Origin: Cohnella rhizosphaerae
GTDB lineage: Bacteria; Bacillota; Bacilli; Paenibacillales; Paenibacillaceae
NCBI RefSeq assembly: GCF_029525575.1
Contig: NZ_JAPDIA010000008.1
Coordinates: 1,798,001-1,862,000, forward strand
Direction of reading: 5' to 3'
Length of the DNA stretch: 64,000 nt
The position numbers and the translations under genes are program-made. Below are positions 50,353-62,500 of the stretch, piece by piece. The notes beneath the pieces were generated by a model. It was not told the origin of the DNA and ran no database searches. It was given only the letters and a program-made list of their open reading frames with translations. Numbering within the stretch: position 1 is the first letter of the stretch; the number at the start of each line of letters is the position of its first letter.

Positions 50353-51236
50353 GCACGCTCCCCTCCTTCGTAATGCACCCAGGACTTCGAGGTTTTGAAG
50401 ACAAAAAAGGTGAAAATGAGGATGATGACGAACAGCACCCATGCCAGCGCGGACGCGTATCCCATCTCGGTATCCCGAAAGCCCGTTCGCCAGAGATAAA
50501 ATACATAAAACAAGCTCTTATTGTTCGGTCCGCCCTGCGTTAATATATAAGCCTCGTTAAACACCTGGAAAGAACCGATGATCGTCATAATCGTATTGAA
50601 GAAAATCGTCGGCGTGACCATCGGAATCGTAATGTGGCGCAGCTTGCTGTACCACCCGCCGCCATCCACGTCGATCGACTCGTAATACTGCTTGGGAATG
50701 CCCGACAGCCCCGCGAGGAAGATGATGACCGTCCCGCCGATCCCCCACAGCGTAGTGATGACGACGGACGGGATGACGCTGCCCTCCGAATACAGCCAAT
50801 TGCCCGTCGGCAAATGCAGCCAGCTGAGAACGGTGTTGATCAGGCCCAGATCGGGATTCAGCAGCCACATCCAGATCATCGCCGACGCGACCGCCGGCAC
50901 GATGCTGGGCAGGTAGATGATCGTGCGGAAGATGGATCTTCCCTTGACGTTCAGGTTAAGCAGCAGGGCAATGACGAATGAAACGATAATAACGGCAGGT
51001 ACCCGCAAAAGAACGAAATAAAAAGTAACCCCTAGCGATTGATAAAAGAGTTCGTCTTCGCCCGAGAACAGCTTCGTATAATTATCGATTCCGACGAATG
51101 CGGTTTGCGCTTTGAACACGTTATAATCTGTCAAGCTAAGCGCCAGGCTGGCAATCATGGGACCCAAGGTGAAGATGATAAAACCGAGTATGGCGGGCGA
51201 AGTGAACAACAATCCGTAAAACAGCCCTTTTCTCAT
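50349..51236 (-). CDS. Sugar ABC transporter permease 1 (MalF type), locus 3
   Basis: This is an intact 295-residue membrane subunit of the locus-3 CUT1 importer. GGAGGCAGGC precedes the ATG. Six helices begin with LFYGLLFTSPAILGFIIFTL. The EAA loop is divergent: YYESIDVDGGGWYSKLRHIT (about residue 191), keeping the D-G-G core that contacts the ATPase. YILTQGGPNNKSLFYVFYLW near the C-terminus is the usual TQGGP motif. It lies 93 bases downstream of the binding-protein gene and overlaps permease 2 by 4 bases. Confidence 0.93.
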   Translation of the reverse strand: MRKGLFYGLLFTSPAILGFIIFTLGPMIASLALSLTDYNVFKAQTAFVGIDNYTKLFSGEDELFYQSLGVTFYFVLLRVPAVIIVSFVIALLLNLNVKGRSIFRTIIYLPSIVPAVASAMIWMWLLNPDLGLINTVLSWLHLPTGNWLYSEGSVIPSVVITTLWGIGGTVIIFLAGLSGIPKQYYESIDVDGGGWYSKLRHITIPMVTPTIFFNTIMTIIGSFQVFNEAYILTQGGPNNKSLFYVFYLWRTGFRDTEMGYASALAWVLFVIILIFTFFVFKTSKSWVHYEGGERA

Positions 51237-51329
51237 GCCTGCCTCCGATCTTGAAGCTTCCCGCTCGGGAAGACGGCTGTCTTGCGCAAGAACGCCGTCT
51301 CCCCCCTGATGATCGCTTTGTCTGAACCC

Positions 51330-52794
51330 TTATTCCTTCAAGTCGCGGCGGCCCTTCACCTGCGCTTGCGCCTTGGCCGCGATAGCATCCATCGCTTCTT
51401 GCGCGGACTGTTGGCCAAGCCATACTTTATCCAAAGCGGGATTTACGATGTCCATAATTTTGTTGAAGTTTTTCACATAGCCCGTCGGCGTCTGGTGGCT
51501 GTCGTTCAACAGAACGTCAACGATCGCGTCTTTATAGCCCGATGGGCGGGAATCGAGGTTTTCCGTCCATTTGGCGAGCAATGCCGGATCCGTGTACCAG
51601 TCGCGATAAGAAGGCATCCACGTGCCTGCCGTAATGAGGTCGATCGACGAATCCGGGTCCATCAGCGCCTTCAGCAGCTCCCAAGCCTCTTTCGGATGTT
51701 TGGTCGATTTGAACATCGAGAACATCCCGCTTACGACGGTCGTCATCGGTTTTTGCATGATCGGCAATACGCCGACGTTAAAATTGAACTTCGATTGCGC
51801 CAATCCCGCGCTGACCCATTGCCCGTCGATGGCCATCGCCACTTTTTTTGGTCTGAAGCGCGATGTTCGGGGCCGGAATGTTTTTCGCTTGAACCGGAGA
51901 AGGCGCGACATGGTGAACGTTGATCAAATCCGCGATTTTCTGAAGGGCGTCCACCGCGGCCGGCTGATTCAGCGCGAAGGTTTTCCCGTCTTCGGAGATG
52001 AAGTCCCCGCCGTTGGAGAAAATAAAGTTGCTGTAGCCTCCCCACCACGTCGGAAAGTTCACGCCGAATTGCTTGATGTTTTTAGGATCGAAGGCCGGAT
52101 CAAGCGCATTCCTGCCTTTGTTGTCGATCGTCAGCTTCTTGGCGACTTCGATGAACTCATCCCATGTCCATGCTTCCGACGCTTTAGCCGGCGGAGGCGT
52201 CAGGCCGGCATCTTTGAAAATATCTTCGTTATAAAACAACCCGAACGACTCGGGGCCCGGCCCCAGGCCGATCACATTGCCCGGCTCGAGCGAATACGTA
52301 ATGTTCGGAACCAGTCTGTCCGCATTGATCTCCGTGTCCGAAGAGAGAAAATCCTGGAGATTGTAAAATTTGCCCTGCTCCGCAAGCGGGAACGCAATGC
52401 TGGCGGATTCCATCTGCGCGATATCCGGCACGTCGTTGCCTGCCACCATCGTCGTCAGTTTGGTGTCATAGTCGGCGGCAATATGCTGAAGCTTAACGGT
52501 GATATTCGGATATTTGTCCTCGAACTTCTTGATGGCCACCTTATAGGCGGCAACTTCCTCCGGCGCGCCCCATACCGTCATGCGAAGCGTGATCGGTTCG
52601 GTTGACAATCCTTCGCTTGTTGGAGCCGAGCTGGCCGTGCCGGCCGGAGCCGAGTTGCCGGATGCCGTGCCGGCAGGGGAGGAGGCGCTGCCGTTTCCGG
52701 CGTTCGAGTCGGACTTCGCGCACGCGGACAGTATCGTAACGAGCATGATCAGAAACGCAAGCAGAACGGAGAACGATTTCCTTTGACGTGGCAT
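51330..52794 (-). CDS. ABC transporter sugar-binding lipoprotein, locus 3 (one frameshift)
   Basis: This solute-binding lipoprotein of about 487 residues delivers sugar to the locus-3 permeases. The signal peptide ends in lipobox LSAC, followed by a Ser/Ala/Gly/Thr tether. The core has ITLRMTVWGAPEEVAAYKVA, YPNITVKLQHIAADYDTKL, AGNDVPDIAQMES and GLFYNEDIFKDAGLTPPP, then RDWYTDPALLAKWTENL near the end. The frame breaks at T7 51843-51849 (plus strand); dropping one base joins IALQTKKVAMAIDGQWVSAG. The ATG at 52794 follows AGGGG. A minus-strand TATAAT with a cre-like site lies upstream (52857-52885), so this gene may have its own promoter as well as being downstream of the kinase gene. Confidence 0.88.
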
Positions 52795-52856
52795 TTTCCG
52801 GACCCCTTTCGATTTTCAACCCGTAAGGATTCATAGCTGCAGTCTATGATGTTCTC

Positions 52857-52885
52857 ATTATAAGACCGGATGCAGCGCTTACATA
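52857..52885 (-). promoter_or_regulatory. Candidate promoter with embedded cre-like site, locus 3
   Basis: On the minus strand TATAAT (52862-52857) lies 17 bases from TATGTA (52885-52880), a weak -35. Between them is TGTAAGCGCTGCAT (52883-52870), which fits cre (TGNAANCGNTNNCA) at 8 of 10 fixed positions, failing only at the last two. CcpA-type repression plus regulator-dependent activation would suit the position. Confidence 0.4.
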
Positions 52886-52924
52886 ACCCGAGCCAATTTG
52901 GAATGGTGGACTTCGATTGGGTGT

Positions 52925-54692
52925 TTAAAGCGGAAGTCGGACGGTCACTTTCGTTCCGGCGCCCGGCGCGGAGTCGATGGCGATTCCATACGCTTCGCCG
53001 TACGTCATCCGGATCCGGGCGATCGTATTTTTAATGCCGACCGAAGACGATTCCCGATATAGAATGGCATGGATCGTGTCGCTGCTCATTCCCCGTCCGT
53101 TATCCGCGATCTCAAAATGCCGCGCGCCCTCCTCGATCCAGCCGCGTATGCGGATGCGCCCGCCCGATTCGAGCTGGTCGAAGCCATGCAATATCGCATT
53201 CTCGACAAAAGGCTGGAAAAGCGGCCTCGGCAGCTTGTACGGGTACACCGCCGATTCGATCTCGTAACTGACCGTGAACTTGTCCTCGAACCGGACGGAC
53301 ATGATGTAGAAGTAGTTTTTCATCCATTCGATTTCCTCGGACAGATGAACCGCTCCCCATTCCTTCCGCGAAGTATAGTGCAGCATGTTCGACAAGCAGA
53401 CAAGCATTTTGCTAAGCTCCTTCTGATCGTTCTCGATGGCGGTCCAGTTCATGACGTTTAACGTATTGTATAGAAAATGTGGATTCATCTGCATGTTCAG
53501 CGCCTGAATCTCGGCCTCCTGTTCCTTTAGCTTGATCTCGTAATTTTCCGATACCAGCACACGAATCCGATCGTTCATCCGATTGAATCGCTGAAGCAAG
53601 ATGCCGAATTCGTCGTTCGTGCTGACCGCAACCTGCGTCTGGAAGTCCCCTTCGCCCACCGACCGCATCGCACCGAGCAGTTTCTTGATCGGATTCGTAA
53701 TTCGGCCCGAAATAAAGTAAGCGAAAAGAAGGGAGACGATTCCCATGATGACGGCGATCAGCGTGATCGAGGTACGGATAAACGGCACCAGACTGCCGGC
53801 GAGCGTCGATTCGGGCGTCAAGACGACGGACAGCCAGCCAGTCACCTGCGAGCGATCGAAGCAGACGATCGTATGGACGCCGTCGAGCTTGATTCTCCGC
53901 GTGCCGCTGCCGTCGCGTTGAACCTCTCTCACCCAATCGTCCGAATAAATCTGCGTGATGGTGCCATTCTCGCTGCCGGCGACGATGCGATTGTTCGGAT
54001 CGAGAACGAAATAATGGGAGCCGTCTGGAATGCTTTTCTCGTACAGGGCGTTTAATGCGTCCGCTTTGAAGTTGATCGTGAGCACGGGTCGCTCTACGTT
54101 CGCATCCAGCTTCTCCAGCGTCGAGTTGCTTAAATAGGAGAAATCGAGGACCCGCGTCGCGGAGAAAAGATAGCGAAAGTCGAAAGCCCCCCTTCGTCAA
54201 GTACGGCTGGTCGAACATCTTTACGAAATCGTAGGTCGGGTACCAGACCATCTTGCCTCCCGCTTGCCTTGCCGCACGATAAATATCCGATTGCGTCGGA
54301 TCGCCCTGAGGCAGCGGCTGACCGAACGTAAAATAGGACGTCCACAGCTGATAGGCGTACACGTCGTCCATCTGCGAGAAATAGCCGCGCAGCCGATCGG
54401 ACACGAGACGATCGGCGGCAAGCAAATCCGCATTATTGTCCGGGTTCAAACTGTTAAAAACCCGGAACAAGTCTTTGTCTACGAACATGGACGCGCTGTT
54501 CTGCTCGATAATCCGCAGCTTGTTGTCCATAATTTCGTTATTTTTCTTGACGATCTCGTAGACGTTCTTCTGCGCTTGTTCCGTAACGACACGCAGGCCC
54601 GTCCGATAGAAAAGCGTCCCCAGCACGATCAGCGGAACGGCGATCAGGAATATATAGCTGGCCAACAACCGGGAGCGGAAAGTCATTTTCAT
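52925..54692 (-). CDS. YesM-type sensor histidine kinase, locus 3 (one frameshift)
   Basis: This membrane kinase of about 588 residues senses the locus-3 substrate. The start at 54692 overlaps the regulator's stop by 4 bases (ATGA). TM1 (LLASYIFLIAVPLIVLGTLF) is followed by a dCache-type sensor (about 35-290), TM2 (SITLIAVIMGIVSLLFAYFI), HAMP (ITNPIKKLLGAMRSVGEGDF), the His motif ALNMQMNPHFLYNTLNVMNW, and HATPase boxes ENAILHGFDQLE and DNGRGMSSDTI. The frame breaks at C6 54187-54192; dropping one base gives PYLTKGAFDFRYLFSATRV. Here the regulator gene precedes the kinase gene, the reverse of loci 1 and 2. No good terminator separates it from the binding-protein gene, 130 bases downstream. Confidence 0.87.
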
Positions 54693-56284
54693 GCCTCGCC
54701 GCTCCTTTGCGGCAGCGAAGTATGTTTATAGGCTTCCGGCGACATGCCGTATTGCTTTTTGAACACTCTGCAAAAATATTTCGTGTCCTGATAGCCGCAT
54801 TCGGCGGCGATTTCGTATATTTTCAGCCTGTTCGCCGCCAGCAGCTCCTTGGCCTTCCGCATTCTGGTCTCCGTGACATGTTCGGAGAACGTCTTTCCCG
54901 TCCGGCTTTTGATCAGTGTACTGAAGTAGGACGCATTAAAGAAAAAGTGCTCGGCTGCCCGCTCAAGCGTCAGCTCCTCCTTCGCATGTTCCCGTATCCA
55001 TTGCAAACACGCGGTCACGACCCTTTCGCTTTTGTCCGCTCGAGACTGCCCGATCGAATCGTGCACCTCCCGCAGACGAGTTTCCAATATCGCCATCAGA
55101 TCGTTGAAGGTGCGGCAAAACGGAACCTCTTTTAAAGCCGATTCCGTGAGAACGTTTCCAATTTGCCGATCGACATCGTCGCGAATTCGGCTTTTGATCT
55201 TCATCAGGGTAAGCGCGGCGCATTGTTTGATCTGATCGGGCGCCGCATGTCCGTTAGCGGCAAGCTGATCGAACGCGTCCCGGCACATCCGGACGGCCGG
55301 TTGCGCATCGCTTCCTTGCAGGGCTTCGTACAGCTTTTCCCCGTCAAGAAGCAAGGCGGCCCGGACCGGACGAAGCTCGTCATGGAACACAAGGCCGTTC
55401 CAGCAATCATGGAAGTTGTATTGTCGGGCCCCTTGCGCCGCGCGGTAAGCTTGAGGCGCTTCCGTCCATAAGCATCGGCAACCCGGACCGACGCCATGGG
55501 AGAGCTGCCCGTATTCAGCCCACGGCGTTCCCAGGGAGGCGACCGTCCGACGAATTTCATGCTTGCTTGCCCGGGCTAAGCGGGACGTCCGGACGATCGT
55601 AACCGCCTGGTACAGCGTCTCGTCCAACACGTTCAAAGGGAATGTGCTCGCTTCGCCGAATGCCGCCCATGCCTGCTCCAAACGCTGCAGCCATGCCGTT
55701 TTATCCCATTCCGCCCGGTGTCCGGGTTCGATTCGGAATTCCGAGAAAACAACCGTGCCGCTCCCGTGAATCCACGTGAGCGCATCCAGCTCGTTCCGCT
55801 CCGCCTCCGTCAAGCTTTCATTCAGCCAGGACATAACAAGGCGGCTGCGATAGACGGGGGAAGTGAGATTCAGCCGCTGCCTTAACGCTTCCGCCTCCGA
55901 ATGCTGCCGGGATTGTTCGTCTATCTGCTCTTCGATTCGGCTTAGTACGTTCTCGACCTTCTCGGCCTCCACCGGCTTCAAGAGATAATCGTATGCCCCG
56001 TGGCGTATCGCAGTCTGGGCATATTCAAACAGATTGTAAGCCGAGATCATGACCACCTTGGTATGGAGACGTTCGTCTTCCAGTATTTTCAGAAACGAGA
56101 GACCGTCCAGATTCTGCATCCGAATGTCGGTTAACACGGCATCGGGTTGTTCGGCCCTGACGAGCGCCAGAGCGCTTGCCCCGTCATTCGCGACAAGCAC
56201 TTGATCTTCGGGCCGCAGGGCGTGAATCATTTTTGCCATTCCTCTGCGATGTCTCGGCTCGTCGTCGACGACCAGTATTTTCAT
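54689..56284 (-). CDS. YesN-type response regulator with AraC output domain, locus 3
   Basis: This is an intact 531-residue regulator at the head of sugar locus 3. I place the start at 56284 (MKILVVDDEPRHRRGM), after GGGTGGAACGAG; the longer open frame to 56425 has no ribosome site and reads through a promoter-like box. The receiver has VVDDEPRH, phosphoacceptor Asp in AVLTDIRMQNLDGLSFLKIL, MISAYNLFEYA and YLLKPVEAEKV. The C-terminal AraC domain has LERAAEHFFFNASYFSTLIK and IYEIAAECGYQDTKYFCRVF, ending QYGMSPEAYK. It should activate its own or the downstream importer/GH127 operon on binding of the sugar signal by the kinase. Confidence 0.93.
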   Translation of the reverse strand: MKILVVDDEPRHRRGMAKMIHALRPEDQVLVANDGASALALVRAEQPDAVLTDIRMQNLDGLSFLKILEDERLHTKVVMISAYNLFEYAQTAIRHGAYDYLLKPVEAEKVENVLSRIEEQIDEQSRQHSEAEALRQRLNLTSPVYRSRLVMSWLNESLTEAERNELDALTWIHGSGTVVFSEFRIEPGHRAEWDKTAWLQRLEQAWAAFGEASTFPLNVLDETLYQAVTIVRTSRLARASKHEIRRTVASLGTPWAEYGQLSHGVGPGCRCLWTEAPQAYRAAQGARQYNFHDCWNGLVFHDELRPVRAALLLDGEKLYEALQGSDAQPAVRMCRDAFDQLAANGHAAPDQIKQCAALTLMKIKSRIRDDVDRQIGNVLTESALKEVPFCRTFNDLMAILETRLREVHDSIGQSRADKSERVVTACLQWIREHAKEELTLERAAEHFFFNASYFSTLIKSRTGKTFSEHVTETRMRKAKELLAANRLKIYEIAAECGYQDTKYFCRVFKKQYGMSPEAYKHTSLPQRSGEA

Positions 56285-56414
56285 CTCGTTCCACCCTTTC
56301 GTCCGCGCTGTCGTCGGAAGAATAATAGAAAAAAGCCCCTTCTTATGGAGGCGCTTTGAATTCCCGATTCGTTTGTTTCGGCGGCCAGCATTAAAGATGA
56401 TCGCAGCCTCTTCT

Positions 56415-56420
56415 ATTATA
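56415..56420 (-). promoter_or_regulatory. Candidate -10 box of sugar locus 3
   Basis: A minus-strand TATAAT lies 131 bases before the regulator start at 56284, implying a leader of about 125 bases. A consensus -35 is missing. The rest of 56285-56541 holds only this box and the terminator at 56493. Confidence 0.35.
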
Positions 56421-56492
56421 GTCAAATCGTCGACATCCCAAAATGCCGATTATCATTAGATAGGTGGATTTATATTTGCTTTTTGATCAAAA

Positions 56493-56531
56493 AACAAGGC
56501 TGCTTCGAATGGACTTCAAAGCAGCCTTGTT
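56493..56531 (-). terminator. Rho-independent terminator after the SLH hydrolase gene
   Basis: AACAAGGCTGCTT (56493-56505) pairs perfectly with AAGCAGCCTTGTT (56519-56531) around a 13-base loop; on the minus strand it runs into a T6 tract. It lies 11 bases past the stop at 56542 and insulates the promoter of sugar locus 3. Confidence 0.88.
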
Positions 56532-56541
56532 CAAATTCGCT

Positions 56542-59500
56542 TTACTTGTCCTTGTTCTTGTACGATAGCACCTTCAGCAGCACCGTAACTGCCTCGGCTC
56601 TCGTCGTTTTATCTCCCGGTGCAAATTGATTCGCGCCTTTGCCTTCGATGATGCCCGACTCTTTCATCGCTGCCACTGCGCCTCTTGCCCAAGCAGGAAT
56701 GTCCTTGTCGTCCGCGAATCCCGTTGCCGCAGCGTCTCCGCTTGACTGGCCCAAGGCTCTTGCCACTGACACCGCCATCTCGGGGCGGGTAATTGCGGCA
56801 TCCGGACGGAAAGAGCCGTCTTCGTAGCCCTTAATAATGCTTGCTTGAACCGCTTGCGCGACTGCATGCTGCGCCCACGCGCCGATCTTCTCTCGATCGG
56901 CGAACGTCGCCGGGCCCGCTCCGTCGTCTTGCGGCTTTAGGACATTCATCAGCATGACCGCAAACTCGGCGCGCGTCACGGTACGGTTAGGCTTGAACGT
57001 GCCGTCCGGATAGCCCTTGATGATTCCGGCGCTTACCGCTTGTTTGATATTCGCCTCCGCCCAGTGACCGGCAATATCGTCGAACAGATTCAACTGGTTC
57101 GCGCCATCTGTCCCCTGGCCTACGGCGAATACCGCATACTTCGTAAGGTGGTTAACCTTTACGGTGATCGTATTGCCGTTTGTCAAGCCGCCGACTTCCA
57201 CCCAGTTTTGCTTCGATTCGTCATAGTAAAACACGGATGGCTTTTGGCCCTTCTTTAACATTGTCGGATCGAAGGTAAAGGTCAGCGTGATCTCCTTGCT
57301 GAAGTTTTCCGAAAAGTTCTTCAGAATTTCGAATACCGGGCTGACCAGCGTGTCTTTGCTTGCGATCAGGCTTTGCGTGTCTGTCACTATGTCGACCGTC
57401 AGCTGCAGCTCTTTGCCGATCGCATCGGCGGGAATCACGACCTTGACCGCATCGCCCAAGCTAAGCTCACCTTTTTTGCCTACCGGCAGCGTTATTTTAC
57501 CGTTGGTCGAAATAACGGTATCGGTCTGCGGCGTCGAAGATGGACCGCTCCCGGAGTGTTCGTCCGTGCTTCTGTACGTCCACTTCGCATAAAGCGTCAC
57601 ATTCGCCGCGCCCATCGCAAACGATGCGCCGGGGCCATAGTTTGTCCCGCTTCCGTCCGCAGCCGTATTCCAGCCTTCAAACGTGTAGCCCGTCTTCTCC
57701 AGGTTGCCGGTATTGCCGAATACCGATACGGTGTCCCCCTGCTCATACGCCTTGCCGTCGAGCGGCACGCTGCCCGCCGAAGCTCCGTTGCCGTCATACG
57801 TCACGGAAAGGTTCGCTGTTGGCGTTGCGCTGACTTCGCTGGAAAAGTCGCTGCTTGCTCCCGCCTCATTGGTTGCCTTCACGGCAAAATAATAAGTCGT
57901 TCTGTTCGTCAGCCCCGTTGCCGTGTAGTTCGGGCTGTTCACCGTCGCGACAGGCGTCGGATCGTACGAGCCGGAAGCCGTCCCCCTATAAACGCTATAC
58001 GTTACGGATTGTTGTGCAGGGTTCCAGGTTAACGCCACTTGTCCGTTCCCCGCTATTGCCGTCAAGCCCGTAGGTGCGTTCGGCGCTTGTACCTTCGTAT
58101 CAACTTTTAGCCAGTAATCTCCGACGTGGGATTCGTCGACCCAACCGCTGCCATCGTATTTGCCGGATGAAAGATCTTGCCCATCCTGCCTAACCTGCGG
58201 ATTTTGGGCGTCGGGCTTCCACCAGTCGGGATTGCTCGTATCGGCGGACGCCATCCAGCGATAGTCGCTTCCGTCCTCGGCGATCGTCGATTGACCGAGC
58301 ACGATGGCGTATTTTTGACCGGCGACCAGGCCCTTATAGCCGAGATCCGCGTGAACGATCGTAGCGTTGCCGCCAATTTGGTCCTTGGCAATCGTCGAAT
58401 GAGCCAAAGCCGCTCCGGTCGGCAATCCGCCCTCATTGACTTCATACAGCTCGACTGTCGCATCATCCAGCGCATTTTTATTCATAATCTTGACGTCGAC
58501 GCCGGAAAGCTCCGTATAGCCGGCCCGAGCGATAAAGGTCTGGTAGCGCTTGACCTGGCTTCCCAAGGTCGTGCCGAAGTCGAGATCCGCATTCCCGTCG
58601 TGGGACAGATCGATGACGGACGCATCGGGATTTACGTAAGGCTCGAGTCCGTCGATGGCGGACTGAAGCGCTTCGAGCGCCGCATTGACATCCGCCTGGG
58701 AGGCGCCGACATTATTGTTGACGTCAATGGCCGCTTCAAGCGCGGTCTGCAATGCCGTCCACGAGACTGTCGAGTATGCCGACGCTTGCAAGCTTTGCGC
58801 AGCCGCGATCTTGTTCGCCAAATCTCCTTTGTATACGGCAGCCGACGTATACACTTTTAGCCAGTATGTGCCCACGTGGGATTCGTCCATCCAACTGCTG
58901 CCGTCGTATTTTCCGGAAGTCACTATTTGCCCATCCTGCTTGACCTTCGGATTTTGGGCGCTCGTTTGCCACCAGTTCGGATCGGTCATGCTCGCGGATG
59001 AATACCAGCGATAGTCATTGCCATCCGAACTAAGCGTCTTTTGCCCAAGTACGATCGCATATGTCTTCCCGGCGATCAGTCCCTGATAGACCAAATCGGC
59101 ATGGGTGATGACGCCGTTGACGATATCCGATTTTTCAATCTCCCCGTGGGCCAGCGCAGGGCCGGTCGGGAACCCGTTTTCATCCACGGCGTACAATTCG
59201 ACTGTCGCATCGTCCCGCGCATTCGCGTTCATTAGCTTCAGGTCAATACCGGACAAATTCGGATAGCCGGTTCGGGCGATAAATGTCTGATAGCGCTTGA
59301 CCTGGCTTCCCGTCGTCGTCCCGAAGTCGAGATTCGCATTTCCGTCGCTCGATAAGTTGATGGTCGACATATCCGTTCTGACGGTATAAACGTTGCTCGT
59401 CGCCTGATCCTCCGCCGTCACGACGAGCTGATACCCATTCTGAATATCGGTCGCCGGCGTTGTTCGATCAGCCTTAAAGACTTGGACGGAAGCGCCCGGC

Positions 59501-62500
59501 GAAGCCTCAACCGCTGCCAGAAAATCATCCAATGAATCGTCGTTGACGCCGTCTATCGTTTTCGATTGATCGTTAACCTTGTAACGCGTCGATGTGACGG
59601 CCGCTTCCCTGGAAGGCTCGTTGGTCGTTTGGGCGTATACTTTCAGCCAACCTTTGCCAACGCCGGATTCATCTACCCAGGCGCTTCCGTTCCACTTGCC
59701 CAATTGTTGAGACGGAGACGTCGCCCCGATTGTAGCGGCCCATGCATATCGGGAAGACGACGGCGATACTTGGCTCAGCACGATCGCATACTTCGCGCTA
59801 TCGACCAAGCCTGCGTAGTCTAGCGGGATGTTGACTACCGAATAGTCGTTGCCGATCGCGCTCGCCGATACCGTGCCGCTAGCGAGCGGCGCTCCTGTCG
59901 GCACATTGTCTTGGGTTGCGTACAGCTCTGCCAACAGATCGCTTTGGCCGGCTCCGCCCGTCTTCTTCACTTTGACATAAATGCTGTGCAAAACACCGTT
60001 CGAATTGGCGGTAAAAGTCTGATAGCGCTTGATCTCGTCGCTGCCGCTGCCGAATCCGAGACTGTTCAGGCCGGCATGCGACAGATCGATCACTTCCGGA
60101 TTGGCATCCTGAGCCGCGCTTGCAAGCACCTCCGCCACGCGCCCCGAAGTGAAGCTGACTTCATCTGCCTGCAGCAACCCGGTATCCGAGTCGCTGTAGC
60201 TCACGCCTGCGGTTCCGCTCACTACTGTTACGTTGCCGGTGCGCGAATTCCAGACGATATGCGCCAGCTTGTCCACCGTTGCGACGCGTTTGCCATCGAT
60301 GTAAATCGAGAGGCCTTCCGGCACGCCTTCATAAGCTGTCGGACTGCCCGGTTTGACCCAGACGACGGAAAGGTCGCGGTTGTGGTATCGAATGTTGTTC
60401 GCCGCGAAGCGATCCCAGCCGATATCCATCGGATTCAGCTCGATCGAATCGTCCGTTCGTGGCACCAGCCCGAACACATCCTCGATCAATCGGGTATTGT
60501 ACGTTGAATGAAAATTGTGGTGAATCCATGAACGCCACATATCGGTGCCGTTCCAGTCGCTGAAATACTCATTGGCATCGGGATAGTTCGAATCGCCGTT
60601 TACGTACATCGTCCATGTATACCAATACAGCAAATTTTTGTACATCTCGGTAGAAATGTAGTCGGTCGGATACTGTTTGATGGCGTTCGCGAAAATGCTG
60701 AGCGTGACCGCCGATATGGCAGGCGCAAAGTTCCGCGAGGGATTTTTGCCTTGCGCCTTCGCCGCATTGTAATCCTGCAGATTGCTGACGTAGGCCGGGA
60801 ACGTCGTGACGAACTGCGCGTTGTCGCTCCATGGCTTTAAAGCTTCTCTATAGTCGGGATTGTCGACGGGGACCATTCCTTGCTGGAAAACATAATAATT
60901 GTTGATATCCCTCCAGGGATTAAGCTGCCCGTCAAGCGTTTTGTTCAGAAATTGCTTGCTAGAGGAATCCCACAAATCGTTTAGCAGCGCATCGCGAAAA
61001 CCGTCCGCCATCGTCTGAATGGCGGCTGCCTTGTCGGCATTCCCTCCGTAGGCATACATCTGGGCCACCGCCTGCGCGTTCGCCCACTCCGCCGACGTCG
61101 CATCCACCTTGTCCTGGTGTGCGGCGTAGAAATTGGCGACGGTATCTCCGTCCCAGGCGTCGTATTGATCCTCCAGCAAGTTGTTGCCGTTGGAATCGCG
61201 CCGCTCCTTGTTCGTTCTCACGTCGTTCTCGCCATATTGCGCGACCTGATTCAAGAAGCTGGCCTGTCCGCCGAACACCTTGTAGCTTTCCCATCCGGCC
61301 TTGGAGATGTATTGAAAGCTATGATCCATTTTCCATTGCGGGTTGCCCGGATTGTCGGTAAAGTTGGCTCCCTTCGCCGTCCGCCCGGCCAGCAGCCAGG
61401 TTCCGTAATTGTAGACCGGATCGCGCAAATACCGGCCTTCTTCTAGCTGCCATGGGAGAGATACCGGGATGGAGTTGTTATAGCCGAGCACCCCTTCCAT
61501 ATATACCGGGTATTTGTAATTGGTAGAGTTGGCGTCAAGCGTATTGAACCGGACAATCCACCAGCGGTAGTAAGCCATCTTCTTCACATACGGATCCGGC
61601 ACATCGATATAAGGCACATTGTCGGCCCACCATGCGTTATAGGTCTGAACTTGCTTCTTGAAAGCCGTGTTGTTGTCATACGACTTGAACGTGTCGTATT
61701 CGGCAGCAGATTCGGGAATTTCCGGCGTGATAAAGCCCATGACGACCTTCATGCTCTGCGTCTGGCCTGCAGACAGTGCGAGCGTGCGCTTCAGCTTGCC
61801 GTTGCCGGATGTCATCCCGTCGCCCGACAGCTTCGGATAAATGGTCGTGTTGTTGAACGGAGCGTTGTACTGACCGAGCAATTCGTTCCCGCTGGCCGAC
61901 TTGGCCAGCTGCGAGCTTGCCGTTACGTCGAACGTTTTGGCGGAGCCGGAAGTATTCTGAATATCTAACAGCGTAACGGCGCTGTTATGATCGGTGATAA
62001 ACTTTTTAACCGTTACCTTCAAGCCGTTTCCGTTGTATTCGCTCGTCCAGTAGCTGGGGTAATCGACCCGCTTCGATACATCCTCTACGAAGCTGCCGGA
62101 CGAAAAAGCGATGCTATAGGCCTGCGGCCCTGCCTTGTTATCTCCCTTGCCGGTCTCGGTAGGGGCAATATAGGCGGAAGCGCCTCCAAAACCGATGATC
62201 GAAGGATCATGGTACGCCATAAAGAACGTTTTGCCTCGCGACATCATCCCCCCCGTTCGTTCCATAGGAAGGATCGTCCCCGGGTCTGGCTAACATTCGA
62301 TCCATGAAAAACGAGGTGCCGTCTCCGGCATTCAAATCCGCATCGTAGATTGCCCGCATCATATTGCCCGTTGAGTAGCCTACCGGCTCCGTGACGGCGC
62401 CGGGACCGGCGAACGTCGGCAATGCCGCTGCCGACGACGCCGCTGCGGGCGGCACAACGAGAGCGGATACGGCCACCGTACCGGCAATAACGGCCGATAA

